A program made the translations under genes and the position numbers. From Planctomycetaceae bacterium (GTDB taxonomy: Bacteria; Planctomycetota; Planctomycetia; Pirellulales; Pirellulaceae), in NCBI GenBank assembly GCA_002709225.1, contig PAQH01000127.1:1-64000 (forward strand): a stretch of DNA of 64,000 nt, written 5' to 3'. The notes below the pieces were generated by a model that saw nothing but the letters and a program-made list of their open reading frames with translations, did not search any database and was not told the origin of the DNA. Below are positions 36,570 to 45,935 of the stretch, piece by piece. Positions within the stretch are counted from its first letter, which is position 1. Every line of letters starts with the position of its first letter.

Positions 36570-36881
36570 TCTTCCCGGTCGCGCCAGCACCACTCCGTCA
36601 GGCAGGTTCGCCGTAACGCTTCGAGAAAGGCACGATGATCTACTTCGCCAGCGGAAGTGCGATCCGGCAAGGACAACCAGTCGCGGGCGAGAGCTTGGTT
36701 CCACGCGGTGCGGGATACCGTACGCTGGGACTACGCAGGGATGCGGAGTTGACAGCATACCAGCTAGGCACCGTATCATGCGGTTAGACCCTGGCGCCAA
36801 CTGGCACGCTGGGCACCCAGAACTTTTCGATCCGGACGCGTCCGCCGACAGGATGCCGCCGGTCGTAGCCGGAGTCGGCCG
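36570..36881. other. 312-base gap; a protein-like antisense frame but no clear gene
   Basis: No plus-strand gene is seen. On the minus strand a frame of about 58 codons from roughly 36733 down to a TGA at 36560-36562 has a protein-like composition (WNQALARDWLSLPD, HRAFLEALRRTC) but no convincing start. A TTGACA at 36749 and TATCAT at 36774, 19 bases apart, could be a weak promoter for the DTW gene. Confidence 0.35.
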
Positions 36882-38036
36882 TTGAAAGGGAAGCCACGGC
36901 AACGCTGTTACGTCTGTTTTCGTCCGCGGGAACTCTGCTTTTGCGATTCAATACCGCGGATCGGAAATAGCACGCGCGTGCTGATACTGCAACATGTTGC
37001 CGAACGATTCCACCCCTTCAACACGGCGAGAATTGTGCGATCTGGGCTCCGCCGGTGCGAAGTCATGGTGGGACACAATCGCGACTTCGCGACGGCGTCC
37101 CTTCCCATTCAGCCCGATGCGGTGTTGTTGTACCCGAGTGATCGATCAATCCCAGCCGCGGAAATCCCGCGCACTGCGCGGCCCAGTCAGTTAGTTGTGG
37201 TCGACGGAACGTGGCACCAGGCGAAGACGATCGTCCGTGACTGTCGTCAGGTGCGAGTACTTCCACGACTGGAATTGACGCCTTCGCGACCCGGCAGATA
37301 TCGGATCCGACGGGAACCGAATTCGCAGAGCCTCTCCACGGTGGAGGCAACCGTGCAAGCGTTGTCTTTGTTAGAACCGGAAACCCAAGGGCTCGCTCAA
37401 TTATTGGATGCTTTCGAGGTAATGGTCACTGGGCAGATGACACGGCGCGGGGAGGTACAGGGAACACGGCAAAAGTTCCGCACAGGCGGTCCCAACGACG
37501 TGTACCCCCGCGCACTGTTGTGGCCCGCCTCACAACTCGTGGTCGCCTACGGCGAAACCACGCCCAAGTTGGGAGCTGGCGTTCTTAGCACGCCAAGGCC
37601 CGTGAACTGGGTTGCCCAACGCTTGGCGACGGGAGACCGCTTTGAGTGCCACCTGGAGTCAGCGGCGAGACTTTCCAGAACCGTGCGGGACCACATGCGG
37701 TTGGCAGACGTGGCCGTCACCATGTGCTCCTCAACACACGAATTCCGACGCGACTGGCGCCAGTTCCTCAAGCCCGACGATGTGTTGGTCGTGTACCATG
37801 CCCGCACCGCGCAGTTATTGCAGCACGCCTGTGGCGATCAGCCGCGGACACTGGTCCTCAAGTCGATCTGCGGTAAAACACCCGCGGGATCGGGTTCATT
37901 GGATGAGGTGCTCCGCGTGCATGGGCTACTACCGGCTTCGCGATGGGGCCCGACGCGGGCGCATCAAAGACTTGCCATGGCGGTGACGCTCGCCGAATTC
38001 TTCCGGAAACGCGCGAGTGCGGGGGATCGCGGCTAG
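36882..38036 (+). CDS. DTW-domain protein (tRNA-uridine aminocarboxypropyltransferase-like) with long C-terminal extension
   Basis: Protein of 384 residues starting at a TTG; no in-frame ATG lies upstream and the conserved Cys residues begin at once, so this start is needed. The first about 200 residues are a DTW domain: CYVCFRPRELCFC zinc-binding cysteines, HPFNTARI, LLYPSDRS and the name-giving VVDGTWHQAK. The family (TapT type) adds the acp group to uridine in tRNA using SAM. Typical members are about 200-250 residues, so the C-terminal 180 or so residues are an extra domain that I do not recognise (VVAYGETTPKLGAG, DDVLVVYHARTAQLL). Confidence 0.87.
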   Translation: MKGKPRQRCYVCFRPRELCFCDSIPRIGNSTRVLILQHVAERFHPFNTARIVRSGLRRCEVMVGHNRDFATASLPIQPDAVLLYPSDRSIPAAEIPRTARPSQLVVVDGTWHQAKTIVRDCRQVRVLPRLELTPSRPGRYRIRREPNSQSLSTVEATVQALSLLEPETQGLAQLLDAFEVMVTGQMTRRGEVQGTRQKFRTGGPNDVYPRALLWPASQLVVAYGETTPKLGAGVLSTPRPVNWVAQRLATGDRFECHLESAARLSRTVRDHMRLADVAVTMCSSTHEFRRDWRQFLKPDDVLVVYHARTAQLLQHACGDQPRTLVLKSICGKTPAGSGSLDEVLRVHGLLPASRWGPTRAHQRLAMAVTLAEFFRKRASAGDRG

Positions 38037-38097
38037 GAAGCAGGTTCCCGGGCAGCCGCGTTTCAGATCCAACGAGCACGTCTCATTTTCTGTAAAC

Positions 38098-38130
38098 GTT
38101 GGCAGCGGGAGCTCCACTCGTGCTGCCAAC
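38098..38130. terminator. Inverted repeat between convergent genes, possible bidirectional terminator
   Basis: GTTGGCAGC (38098-38106) and GCTGCCAAC (38122-38130) form a perfect 9-bp stem with a 15-base loop. It lies in the 103-base gap between the ends of the convergent DTW and kelch genes. There is no long T run, so Rho-independent function is uncertain. Confidence 0.5.
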
Positions 38131-38139
38131 ATTACTCCA

Positions 38140-39327
38140 TTAAGGGCGGTCGTCGGCCTGCGCACGGACTGGAAGCTGAATGTGCCAGATCCATGAAGAC
38201 CGCACCCGTGGGCGGATTTCGCCGCTGGCGATCACCAGTTTACCATTGAAGCGCACCGGTATTGTGGTGACGTGGTTCTGAGGTATGGCGGCGCCCGCGG
38301 TCCAACGGTTTGACGTGGTGTCGAACCAGTAGGACCGCTGGGGAAAGCCCGGGTGTCGATCTTTGAGGATGTCCGCCTGGTCGAACAGGGTGCCGTCAGC
38401 GCCACCCAAAACAAGAACACTTCTCGATCCGATGGCAATCGCCGTTCCAGCCATCACGCAACGTGGCGCGTCAGCGCGGCGTCGCCAGCTGCGCCGTGTT
38501 ACATTGTATTCCCACACGTCGCGCAGAAATCGGACTCCAGTGAGGCCCTGCCGCCGCCCGCTGATCAGATAGAGACAGTCATCGGCGGCATTTGTTTGGG
38601 GCACGGTGAGGTTGAATGACCGCGGCCCACCAGGGCATGGTTCGAGGCTCTGCCACCGGAGCGTCTCAGGAGACGCCGTACCCGATAAATCGAGTGCCCA
38701 AAGATTGGCCATCGCCGAGTCGAGGGTCGCCCCGCGTTGGCCACCCGCCAGGTACAGCATGTCGCCAATCATCGCCGCCTGGCCATACGCACAGGGGCTG
38801 GGAAGCGGGGGGTAGTCGATTTCCAACACGCGTTTTTCGTGCGCATCCCAGTGTAGCGCAAATACACGGTCGAATGTCTGGTCGGCGTGATTACCTCCCA
38901 GACAGATAACGCCCCTGTGGGTTGAGACCGCGGCGCCATACGCGATGGGGTGGGAAAGCCTCCCTCCGTCTTGCCACACAAAGTCGGCGCCTTTCGCAAC
39001 GAGGACGTGAATCTTGCGCCGCCAGACCTTGGAAGATTCCCAAATCGGACGGGGGAAATTAGCGCCACCTGCGACCAGCAAGGCCCCCCGGTGGACCCCC
39101 ACAAAGGGGCCTGCCACACCCAACGCATCAGGCAGATCGGGAAGTCGCTGCCACGTGGGTGATGCCAGACGGTCGCCAGGATCCAGACTCGGTGATTGTT
39201 GGGCAGCGGCGGTTGACAGGCCGGCGAACGGAAGAATGCAAGCCCAGATGCCAAGGGCCCACTGGGTACCTGGACTGCTATCATGTGGCGCGGGGCCGGC
39301 GGTGAATACGCGTGTTGTTGTCTGCAT
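38140..39327 (-). CDS. Exported kelch-repeat (beta-propeller) protein
   Basis: Protein of about 395 residues. The ATG at 39327 is preferred over an upstream start because it places a signal peptide (WALGIWACILPFAGLSTAAA) at the N-terminus. Kelch repeats follow with glycine pairs: GALLVAGGANFP, GVICLGGNHADQ, MLYLAGGQRG, LYLISGRRQ, SVLVLGGADG and LVIASGEI. This is a six-bladed propeller resembling NanM-type (N-acetylneuraminate epimerase) and related planctomycete kelch proteins. Activity cannot be assigned; an extracytoplasmic sugar-related role is possible. Confidence 0.87.
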   Translation of the reverse strand: MQTTTRVFTAGPAPHDSSPGTQWALGIWACILPFAGLSTAAAQQSPSLDPGDRLASPTWQRLPDLPDALGVAGPFVGVHRGALLVAGGANFPRPIWESSKVWRRKIHVLVAKGADFVWQDGGRLSHPIAYGAAVSTHRGVICLGGNHADQTFDRVFALHWDAHEKRVLEIDYPPLPSPCAYGQAAMIGDMLYLAGGQRGATLDSAMANLWALDLSGTASPETLRWQSLEPCPGGPRSFNLTVPQTNAADDCLYLISGRRQGLTGVRFLRDVWEYNVTRRSWRRRADAPRCVMAGTAIAIGSRSVLVLGGADGTLFDQADILKDRHPGFPQRSYWFDTTSNRWTAGAAIPQNHVTTIPVRFNGKLVIASGEIRPRVRSSWIWHIQLPVRAQADDRP

Positions 39328-39618
39328 GGAAACCTGTTCACGTGGTACGGGTACTATTCTAGTTATAGATTCATTTACCGGGGGTTGCGTACAGGTCTTG
39401 GTGCGCGGATGGCAAAAGTTTCGCTGCCGTAGACTCCCAGCCAAGCGGTTGCGAAAATCTCCGCTGGCGTTGCTGTATCGATGTTCAGAATATCAGTAAC
39501 CCGTGATAAAAAGGGGCGCTAGGGGCAGCCAACTCGGCGTCGGTTGTACGGGTACCGCCGGAGGCCAGGCGGCCTCCACCCGGGAGTCAATAGCAGAAAC
39601 TGGGAGGAAGGTGGAGTG

Positions 39619-41106
39619 ATGATGGCCCAACGGATGAGAAGCGGCCGGCGCGTTCGTTTCCCACGCGTAAGTTTCCCGCGCGTAATAGGTACCCTGATCG
39701 TTCCATTGACCCTGTGCGTTCCGTGGTGCCGATTCACGAGTGCCGAGGATATCAGTTTCCGCGAATGGGTGTCGCGGTGTCAACGTGCGCCGGCAAACCG
39801 GGTGCTCAGTGGACGTTTCCCGCGCCCAGCGGAATTGCCTCTGCCTGATCTGCAGCCGCTCCATAAACTGCTGGACCAGGTACTCGTGAACTACCGCCGC
39901 GGCGCCCTGGCGAAAACCGACCGCTGGGTCGGAGCGGCACCCCAGCCAAAGGAGTTTTTTGACACGCAACGCAGCTACTTCACGCGCCCACCAATACCTT
40001 TTCAACCCTTTGCGCAAAAACTTGTGGTCGCGGCTGGAGCGGAGTTTATCTTTCACGGCGATTTTCACGGTGATGTGCGGTCCTTCGTGGGGATGCTCCA
40101 GTGGCTCAATACGAACGGCCGGATGGATGGTTTTCGCCTCAAAAGCCGCCGCTGTTTCCTTGTGTTTCTCGGAGATTACACCGATCGGGGCGCGTATGGC
40201 GTAGAAGTTCTCTATACGCTGTTTCGTTTGGCGGTAGAAAATCCGGGGCAGGTATTGATGGCGCGCGGAAATCATGAGGACTTTCTCTTGACCGCCAATT
40301 ATGGCTTCCTTCATGAACTGCGGACGAAATACGGGCCGTCCACCAATCCGCTACGGATTTGGCGGATGTTTGATTTTCTGCCGGTAGTAATTTACCTGGG
40401 AGTCGGCAACGACTACTTACAATGCAATCATGGTGGCATGGAGCCTGGTTACGATGCTCATGATCTTTTGAACGCCGAGGGAAAGGAACGTTATCAACTG
40501 CTGGGCGAAATCAGACGCCGACAATTTCAACAAGCGCATCCACAGTGGGTGTCTCCGCTGGACGCCAGGACCCGGCAACTGTTAACTCGACGAATGAAGG
40601 ATTTTCGTCCGCAAAACCCCACCACGCCGAACTCGCTCGGCTTCATGTGGAGTGATTACGCACTCTACAAAGACGCCGCGCCGCTTGGATACAACACCAA
40701 TCGGATGGCCTTTGTATTCGGAAAGTCGCCAACCGCTTATCTGTTGCGAACAGCCAGTCGCGGGGAGGCGCAGTTACACGCGGTATTCCGCGCGCACCAG
40801 CACTCCAGCGCTCCGAACCCCATGATGAAGCGTTTGCTCGCATCCCGGGGAGCTTTTCGTCACTGGCAGTCAACAGATACGGTTCGGCAAGCCAATGCGC
40901 AGGCTGATGCGCTCAAATCGCTGGTGGATACTCGGCCGGTACGCCCGATCACTCCGGGGTCGGTCTGGACGTGGAACGTGGCGCCTGACAGCGTCTACGG
41001 TCGCGGGAACCGATATACATTCGATACGATCGGTATTCTCACAACAGCGCCCCAATTTACCCAATGGAAGGTCGAGGTCGTCAACATACCCATTAACGTT
41101 CGGTGA
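39619..41106 (+). CDS. Exported PPP-family metallophosphoesterase
   Basis: Calcineurin-like phosphoesterase of about 495 residues. The ATG at 39619 has GGAGG-AAGGTGGAG directly upstream and a signal segment (VIGTLIVPLTLCVPWC); a start at 39544 is less likely. The PPP motifs are in order: FHGDFHGDVRS, FLGDYTDRGAYG and ARGNHED, then a later HGGMEPGYD and FRAHQHS. This is the Ser/Thr phosphatase superfamily layout with GDxHG/GDxVDRG/GNHE. Export suggests action on extracytoplasmic phosphoesters. It is divergent from the kelch gene. Confidence 0.9.
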   Translation: MMAQRMRSGRRVRFPRVSFPRVIGTLIVPLTLCVPWCRFTSAEDISFREWVSRCQRAPANRVLSGRFPRPAELPLPDLQPLHKLLDQVLVNYRRGALAKTDRWVGAAPQPKEFFDTQRSYFTRPPIPFQPFAQKLVVAAGAEFIFHGDFHGDVRSFVGMLQWLNTNGRMDGFRLKSRRCFLVFLGDYTDRGAYGVEVLYTLFRLAVENPGQVLMARGNHEDFLLTANYGFLHELRTKYGPSTNPLRIWRMFDFLPVVIYLGVGNDYLQCNHGGMEPGYDAHDLLNAEGKERYQLLGEIRRRQFQQAHPQWVSPLDARTRQLLTRRMKDFRPQNPTTPNSLGFMWSDYALYKDAAPLGYNTNRMAFVFGKSPTAYLLRTASRGEAQLHAVFRAHQHSSAPNPMMKRLLASRGAFRHWQSTDTVRQANAQADALKSLVDTRPVRPITPGSVWTWNVAPDSVYGRGNRYTFDTIGILTTAPQFTQWKVEVVNIPINVR

Positions 41107-41240
41107 TTAGTGCGGGCCCCGTTGGTATCGGTGCCAGTTGAAGAGTGACACGCTGCGTGGCGACACACACGCCGTCCAATTAGGCTGGCTGAATCGTCCT
41201 GCCCCTTCCTCAAGTTGCCCGAAAGTCTGGGAGACCTGAG

Positions 41241-41869
41241 ATGTTCCGTCTGCTGTCGCGTTTTGGGTCTTGTTCTTGTTGGCGATCACCCAGGTGTCCG
41301 CTGCCGGTGCGCAGCAGATGCCAAGTCGCAATCGTGGCATCGTTGTTTTGGCGGATTCGCCTGCGGTGCACAAACAGCTCAAATTGGCCGAACGCCAGGA
41401 GCCGGCTCTGAAAAATGGGGGCACCAAGGCACGGCGACAACGCCAGCCGGCCACGAAAAGTTCGAGTGCGTCCGCTCGACGTGAGAAACGATCCGAGACG
41501 ACCACATCCTTGCGCAACGTCTTGGCGATGCCCCTGAACAAAGAACAACAGCAACGCTTATTCGAGATCGAAATCCAGTGGACATCGAGGGCCTGGATGC
41601 TACTTCGTCAGGAACTCCGGCCGGTCCTCGAACTGTCGCCAGAGACGCGTGTCGCGATCCGTGACCTGGCCTTTAAGTCACGAGATGAGACGGAACTGTT
41701 GCCGGCGCAGCTGAAGCCCGAGAACAGAAAGGAAACTCAGCAGAAGATCCGTCGCATGCTGCGCGAGGCGCGGGCCGCCGCGGTCAAACTCTTGACTCCT
41801 ACCCAGCGGGAGCAATGGGAGTCCGCAAAAGGGGATGTTTTTCAACTTTCCGCGAAGAAGCAACAGTAA
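41241..41869 (+). CDS. Small exported protein with apparent 1-base frameshift in the signal peptide
   Basis: The long frame runs from a TTG at 41270 to 41869 and encodes about 199 residues. Upstream it is blocked by a TGA at 41237. An ATG at 41241, with GGGAGA before it, opens MFRLLSRF in another frame. Adding one T to the T4 run at 41261-41264 would join them into MFRLLSRFWVLFLLAITQVSA, a textbook signal peptide. The mature part is basic and Ser-rich, then helical, ending with LLTPTQREQWESA, like the LTxxQ tails of exported helical planctomycete proteins. The frameshift is probably a homopolymer error or a recent mutation; a TTG start is the alternative. Function unknown. Confidence 0.6.
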
Positions 41870-42000
41870 CCCGACACGGTCGGCGCCCGCACACCGCCCC
41901 GTTCGCACGATTCACAGCGCCGGCTAGGCGTAACGGCGCCGCATGGAGTATGATCGGTCCGCCGTTGAACAGGCCCCTTCCCCCCCCGTGGTGAACCGCC

Positions 42001-42927
42001 GTGTTGTCTCACAGCCTTGACGCGTCAGGTCGTGTTCTTCTGATCGCCAGTTGTTGCCTGGTTCCGCTACTCGCGACACAGCGCGTCTCCCTCACCGAAT
42101 CAACGGTGCCCGCGGTGGTGGCACAAGTAGGTGCCAACAGCCCCTTCAACAACCGGCGTTTCGGAGGCGGAGGAGCGGGTTTCCGTCCACGTCCCCTGCC
42201 CAATCGGGACGCCTTTCCCCAGTGGAAGAATGCCGTCGGATTTGAACAAGACACCTTTACGTTTGTGCGGATCCAATACGACTCGTATGGTCCCTTTGGC
42301 TGGTGGGATCGGTGGGACAATGACTTCCCCGACGGTGACTGGAATTTTTCCTATCGGCTGCAGCAGATGACGTCACTTAAAGTCAATCCCAACGGGAAGG
42401 TGTTACGGTTTTCCGACCCGGAGCTGTTTCGTTATCCCTTTGTCTATCTGGCGGGTGTGCAGACGATGCGTTTGAGCGAAATAGAACGGCAGGCTCTGCG
42501 GAGGTACCTCCTCAATGGGGGCTTCATGATGGTCGACGATTTTTGGTCAGCCCGAGCCTGGGCGAACTTGTTGGCAGAAATGCGGCAGGTATTTCCGGAT
42601 CGCGAGCCCACCGAGCTGGAGGTAACCCATCCGATCTTTCATCAAGTCTACGACCTGGATGAGCTTCCCCAGGTCGTTGACATAAAAACTTGGAGTGATG
42701 GCTATACCTTCGAACATGCCCACGGCGCTGCGGAAGGCGACCACGCTCCGCATTTTTGGGCTTATCATGACGATCGGGGTCGAGTCGTGGCGCTCCTCTG
42801 CCACAACAACGATATTGGCGATGGCTGGGAACGCGAGGGCGAAAATGAGGCCTATTTTCGGGAGTTCTCGGAAAAACAGTCGTACCCTCTCGGGATCAAC
42901 GTCGTGACCTACGCGCTGACTCACTGA
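42001..42927 (+). CDS. DUF4159 domain protein, exported
   Basis: Protein of 308 residues starting at a GTG, with an N-terminal hydrophobic segment (VLLIASCCLVPLLA). The DUF4159 domain covers most of the rest: FTFVRIQYDSYG, NFSYRLQQMTSLKVNPNGK, YPFVYLAGVQ, LRRYLLNGGFMMVDDFW and FWAYHDDRGRVVALLCHNNDIGD near the end. It is a flavodoxin/GATase-like domain often found near MoxR ATPase and von Willebrand factor A genes in planctomycetes, but no such genes are near here. A glycine-rich linker (RRFGGGGAGF) precedes the domain. Function unknown. Confidence 0.87.
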   Translation: MLSHSLDASGRVLLIASCCLVPLLATQRVSLTESTVPAVVAQVGANSPFNNRRFGGGGAGFRPRPLPNRDAFPQWKNAVGFEQDTFTFVRIQYDSYGPFGWWDRWDNDFPDGDWNFSYRLQQMTSLKVNPNGKVLRFSDPELFRYPFVYLAGVQTMRLSEIERQALRRYLLNGGFMMVDDFWSARAWANLLAEMRQVFPDREPTELEVTHPIFHQVYDLDELPQVVDIKTWSDGYTFEHAHGAAEGDHAPHFWAYHDDRGRVVALLCHNNDIGDGWEREGENEAYFREFSEKQSYPLGINVVTYALTH

Positions 42928-42995
42928 AAGTGCGTTGGAGTCGGTCCGCACGGTACTGCAAGTGCGTTTTCGCCGCCCATGCAAGGGAGACGCGG

Positions 42996-45848
42996 ATGAA
43001 TGTAGTCGGCAAAGTGAAGTGTCTTGGGTGTACGCCCAAACCCTGGGGAGTCGCGTTAGCATTGTCGGTTGTCCTGCTACCTGCCTTGCCAGCGATTCGA
43101 GAATCGCGAGGGCAGCAGACATGGGTCGACAACCGCTTTGAAGAGTTCTCGAAAGGAACGCTCGATGCGAGTGGACAAAACATCTATATCAGTCGCGATG
43201 GCGCGATCCGCACGATCAATCAGTTTGACCTTAATGCCGACGGCCATCTCGACCTGATTTTCAATTGCACGCACGACACGTATCAGATGGTGCCGGCGAC
43301 GGTTGGTTGGCTCGACGATGCCGCCAAGTCCACCGAGCAACCTCTTGCCGTCGAAGGATCGCGACAAGTGGCCCTGGGGGATTTGAACGGGGATGGGTAC
43401 ACGGACGCGGTTTTTTGCCCCAATCAGATTGGCGTCCACCACCAGCGGCGCCATCTTTCGATCGCTTGGGGCGGCGCCGATGGGTGGGATGCGCGACGGA
43501 TCAATGGCGCATTGCCGATGCACGGCGCGGTCGACGTGGCCATCGCGGATTTGAACGCTGACGAATTTCCGGACATCGCGGTTTTGGGGGCGGAACGTTG
43601 GCGCGTCGACCAACCAGTAGGCAACATCGTACGGATTTTCTGGGGCAGTGCCGATGGCTATGCGCTCGTTGAGAGACTCGACCTGGCGGTTGAGGGCGGA
43701 ACGGACCTGGCCGCGGCCGATTTCGATGCAAATGGGACGCGGGAACTGGCGGTTTTGAGCGCGCGGGGCCAGGTGACGCTGTTCAGGGCTGGAGTTGCTA
43801 CCAGCCCAACAAAACCGCCAGTGGCATTGCGCATCGTGTTACCCGGCGACGATGTCACTTGTTTGACCGCGGCGGATTGGGATGGCAGTGGACAGGCAGG
43901 CCTCCTCGTCGGAACGTCACGCCGTGAACTTTACCAGGTGGGATTTCGGGACGGGCTGTCTGCTGCGGATGTTCGTACCCTATTGGCCGGGCGGGCGTCG
44001 CAAATCTCTGTCGGTGATCTGGATCAGGATGGTAGTCCGGACATGGTGTTGACCCAATTTTCCGGCGCGCGGGCCGCGGGTGGGGAACAGGCGGGGGCGG
44101 ATAGCCACGCCAGCGATCGGATCCGCGTCTTGTGGGGGCAACGGGGCGAATTCTCTCAGCAGCGTGCCACGGCCCTCCCCCTGCGTTACGTGTCCGCGAC
44201 GGCCATTGGCGATCTGAACGGCGACCACCAGCTCGATTTGGCGGTGGCCGTCCACCAGTCCGACGGGGCATTTAGGGGAACTTCCTGTTTTTACCTGGGA
44301 GATGGGCGGCGCGGGTTTCGTCGTGTGGCCGCTGGGTTTTCCACCGCAGGGACGAGTAGTGTCGCGGTGGCACCTCGCGAAGAGACACAGCCGGCCCGAG
44401 CCGTGTTCTGCAATAGTATTGGAGGTCGCGCTGATGAGGGGGTGCCCCTGCTGGTCTACTGGGGACATCGTGATGGTTTTCGCGCTGACGATGTATGGAA
44501 GATTCCGTTTCACAGCGGCTATGAGGCCAGTGCTGCGGATCTCAATGCGGATGGGTTTGTCGATTTGATCGCGCTTAACTCCGGCCATGCGGGCGACGCG
44601 GCGCATGCCGATCCCACATTGGGTGCCAATATCTTTTGGGGTTCCGCGAAGGGGTTTGATTTGCAAGGGCGACGCACTGTCTTGCATGAGCACTTCCTGG
44701 GCACGAGTGGTGTTGCGGATCTCAATCGAGATGGGTACCTCGACCTCGTGCTGGAACCTTTTGCCGCGGAGCCAGGGGCACCGGACATGTTGTTTGTGTA
44801 TTACGGATCGGCGGACGGGTTTCACCGTGAACAGCGCGTCGCTTTTCCTTCTGACGGTTATTCGCAAGAACACCTGATCGCGGACCTCAACGCTGACGGT
44901 TGGCTCGACATCGCGGTGACCACTCGAAAGTTTCACTGTGTGCGGATCTTCTGGAACAGCCCCGACGGGTTTGATCCGCAGCGCGAGCATCGTCTTAAGA
45001 TTCCGGGCCCGGTTGGGGTCGACGCGGCAGATTTCAACGCCGATGGTCATCTTGATCTGCTGGTAGGGAGTTACGACGACCCTTTGGCAGGCTACCGAGA
45101 CATGGGCAATGTTATTTTCTGGGGAGGCGTGGACGGCTACCAGACGTGGAACGCCCAGTGGCTTCCTGGTTTTTCTCCGCTGGGCCGCTCGATTGCCGAT
45201 CTTGATGGAGATGGGCACCTGGATATTTTCTCACCACAACATAGTGGCGAACTGACCCGAGAAGATCTGGCGTGCCACATCTATTGGGGTAGCGACTCCG
45301 GTTTCGCCACCCGCCGCAGAACCACGCTGTATAGCGATTCCGTCAACGATTCAATGATTGGTGATTTTAACGGCGATGGTCAACTCGACCTGGCGGTCAA
45401 CGCGCACACGCGGCACGGAAACCACCGCACGGAGTCCCGGGTGTTCTATAACGATGGCCGCCGTTTTCAGGACCCCCGCGTCCAAAAACTGCCCACCAAT
45501 GGGCCCCATCTGATGTGGGCCGCCGATGTGGGGCATATCGCCGACCGCTCGTACCGTCAGTGGTACCAATCCAACGTATTCGAATTGCGGTCGGCCGCGC
45601 ACACGGGGAGGCTACGGTGGTCGGCGACAATTCCGCCACAAGGCAGTCTGGACTGGCATGTCCGTACAGCGGCCACACGCGCGGAACTGCAACGCTCCCC
45701 ATGGCACAGGATACCGCCGGCGCAGGAGAGCGGGCATTTCAAACTGGGGGGAATGGACCGGTATCTGCAGTATCGTGTGACATTACGCGCGGCCAACGGG
45801 TGCAGTTATCCGATCGTGCGACGGGTGGAAATCCAGGTCCGCCCATAG
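42996..45848 (+). CDS. Exported FG-GAP/VCBS-repeat protein
   Basis: Protein of about 950 residues. The ATG at 42996 has AAGGGAGA upstream and gives a signal peptide (WGVALALSVVLLPALPA). At least 11 Ca-binding-like repeats of the form D-(L/F)-N-x-D-G-x-x-D occur, such as DLNADGHLDLIF, DLNGDGYTDAVF, DLNRDGYLDLVL, DFNADGHLDLLV and DFNGDGQLDLAV. Each is followed by a W-G-S-x-x-G-(F/Y) turn, as in IFWGSADGY. The repeats probably build one or two beta-propellers like integrin alpha chains. The last 120 residues (SLDWHVRTAATRAEL) form a different beta domain. Probably a surface adhesion or scaffold protein. Confidence 0.9.
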   Translation: MNVVGKVKCLGCTPKPWGVALALSVVLLPALPAIRESRGQQTWVDNRFEEFSKGTLDASGQNIYISRDGAIRTINQFDLNADGHLDLIFNCTHDTYQMVPATVGWLDDAAKSTEQPLAVEGSRQVALGDLNGDGYTDAVFCPNQIGVHHQRRHLSIAWGGADGWDARRINGALPMHGAVDVAIADLNADEFPDIAVLGAERWRVDQPVGNIVRIFWGSADGYALVERLDLAVEGGTDLAAADFDANGTRELAVLSARGQVTLFRAGVATSPTKPPVALRIVLPGDDVTCLTAADWDGSGQAGLLVGTSRRELYQVGFRDGLSAADVRTLLAGRASQISVGDLDQDGSPDMVLTQFSGARAAGGEQAGADSHASDRIRVLWGQRGEFSQQRATALPLRYVSATAIGDLNGDHQLDLAVAVHQSDGAFRGTSCFYLGDGRRGFRRVAAGFSTAGTSSVAVAPREETQPARAVFCNSIGGRADEGVPLLVYWGHRDGFRADDVWKIPFHSGYEASAADLNADGFVDLIALNSGHAGDAAHADPTLGANIFWGSAKGFDLQGRRTVLHEHFLGTSGVADLNRDGYLDLVLEPFAAEPGAPDMLFVYYGSADGFHREQRVAFPSDGYSQEHLIADLNADGWLDIAVTTRKFHCVRIFWNSPDGFDPQREHRLKIPGPVGVDAADFNADGHLDLLVGSYDDPLAGYRDMGNVIFWGGVDGYQTWNAQWLPGFSPLGRSIADLDGDGHLDIFSPQHSGELTREDLACHIYWGSDSGFATRRRTTLYSDSVNDSMIGDFNGDGQLDLAVNAHTRHGNHRTESRVFYNDGRRFQDPRVQKLPTNGPHLMWAADVGHIADRSYRQWYQSNVFELRSAAHTGRLRWSATIPPQGSLDWHVRTAATRAELQRSPWHRIPPAQESGHFKLGGMDRYLQYRVTLRAANGCSYPIVRRVEIQVRP

Positions 45849-45935
45849 GATTCGGGTCGCTCGAGGGGGGGCGGCAGTGGTATGATGAAGGTTCGGCTGG
45901 GTTCTCTTGGAAACTGGATACGCAGGAAGGCCGCC

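Noticed and set aside
36126..36902. 258-codon minus-strand open frame
   Set aside because: It runs antisense through the exported hydrolase and the following gap; composition is unlike a real protein and the hydrolase motifs are on the plus strand.
43980..45218. 412-codon open frame on the minus strand
   Set aside because: It is the antisense of the FG-GAP repeat gene; the regular D-N-D-G repeats on the plus strand explain its length and its own translation has no domain or signal.
43190..45400. Regularly spaced short repeats that could suggest a CRISPR array
   Set aside because: The repeats are degenerate, lie in one long reading frame and encode the D-x-N-x-D-G motifs of FG-GAP repeats.
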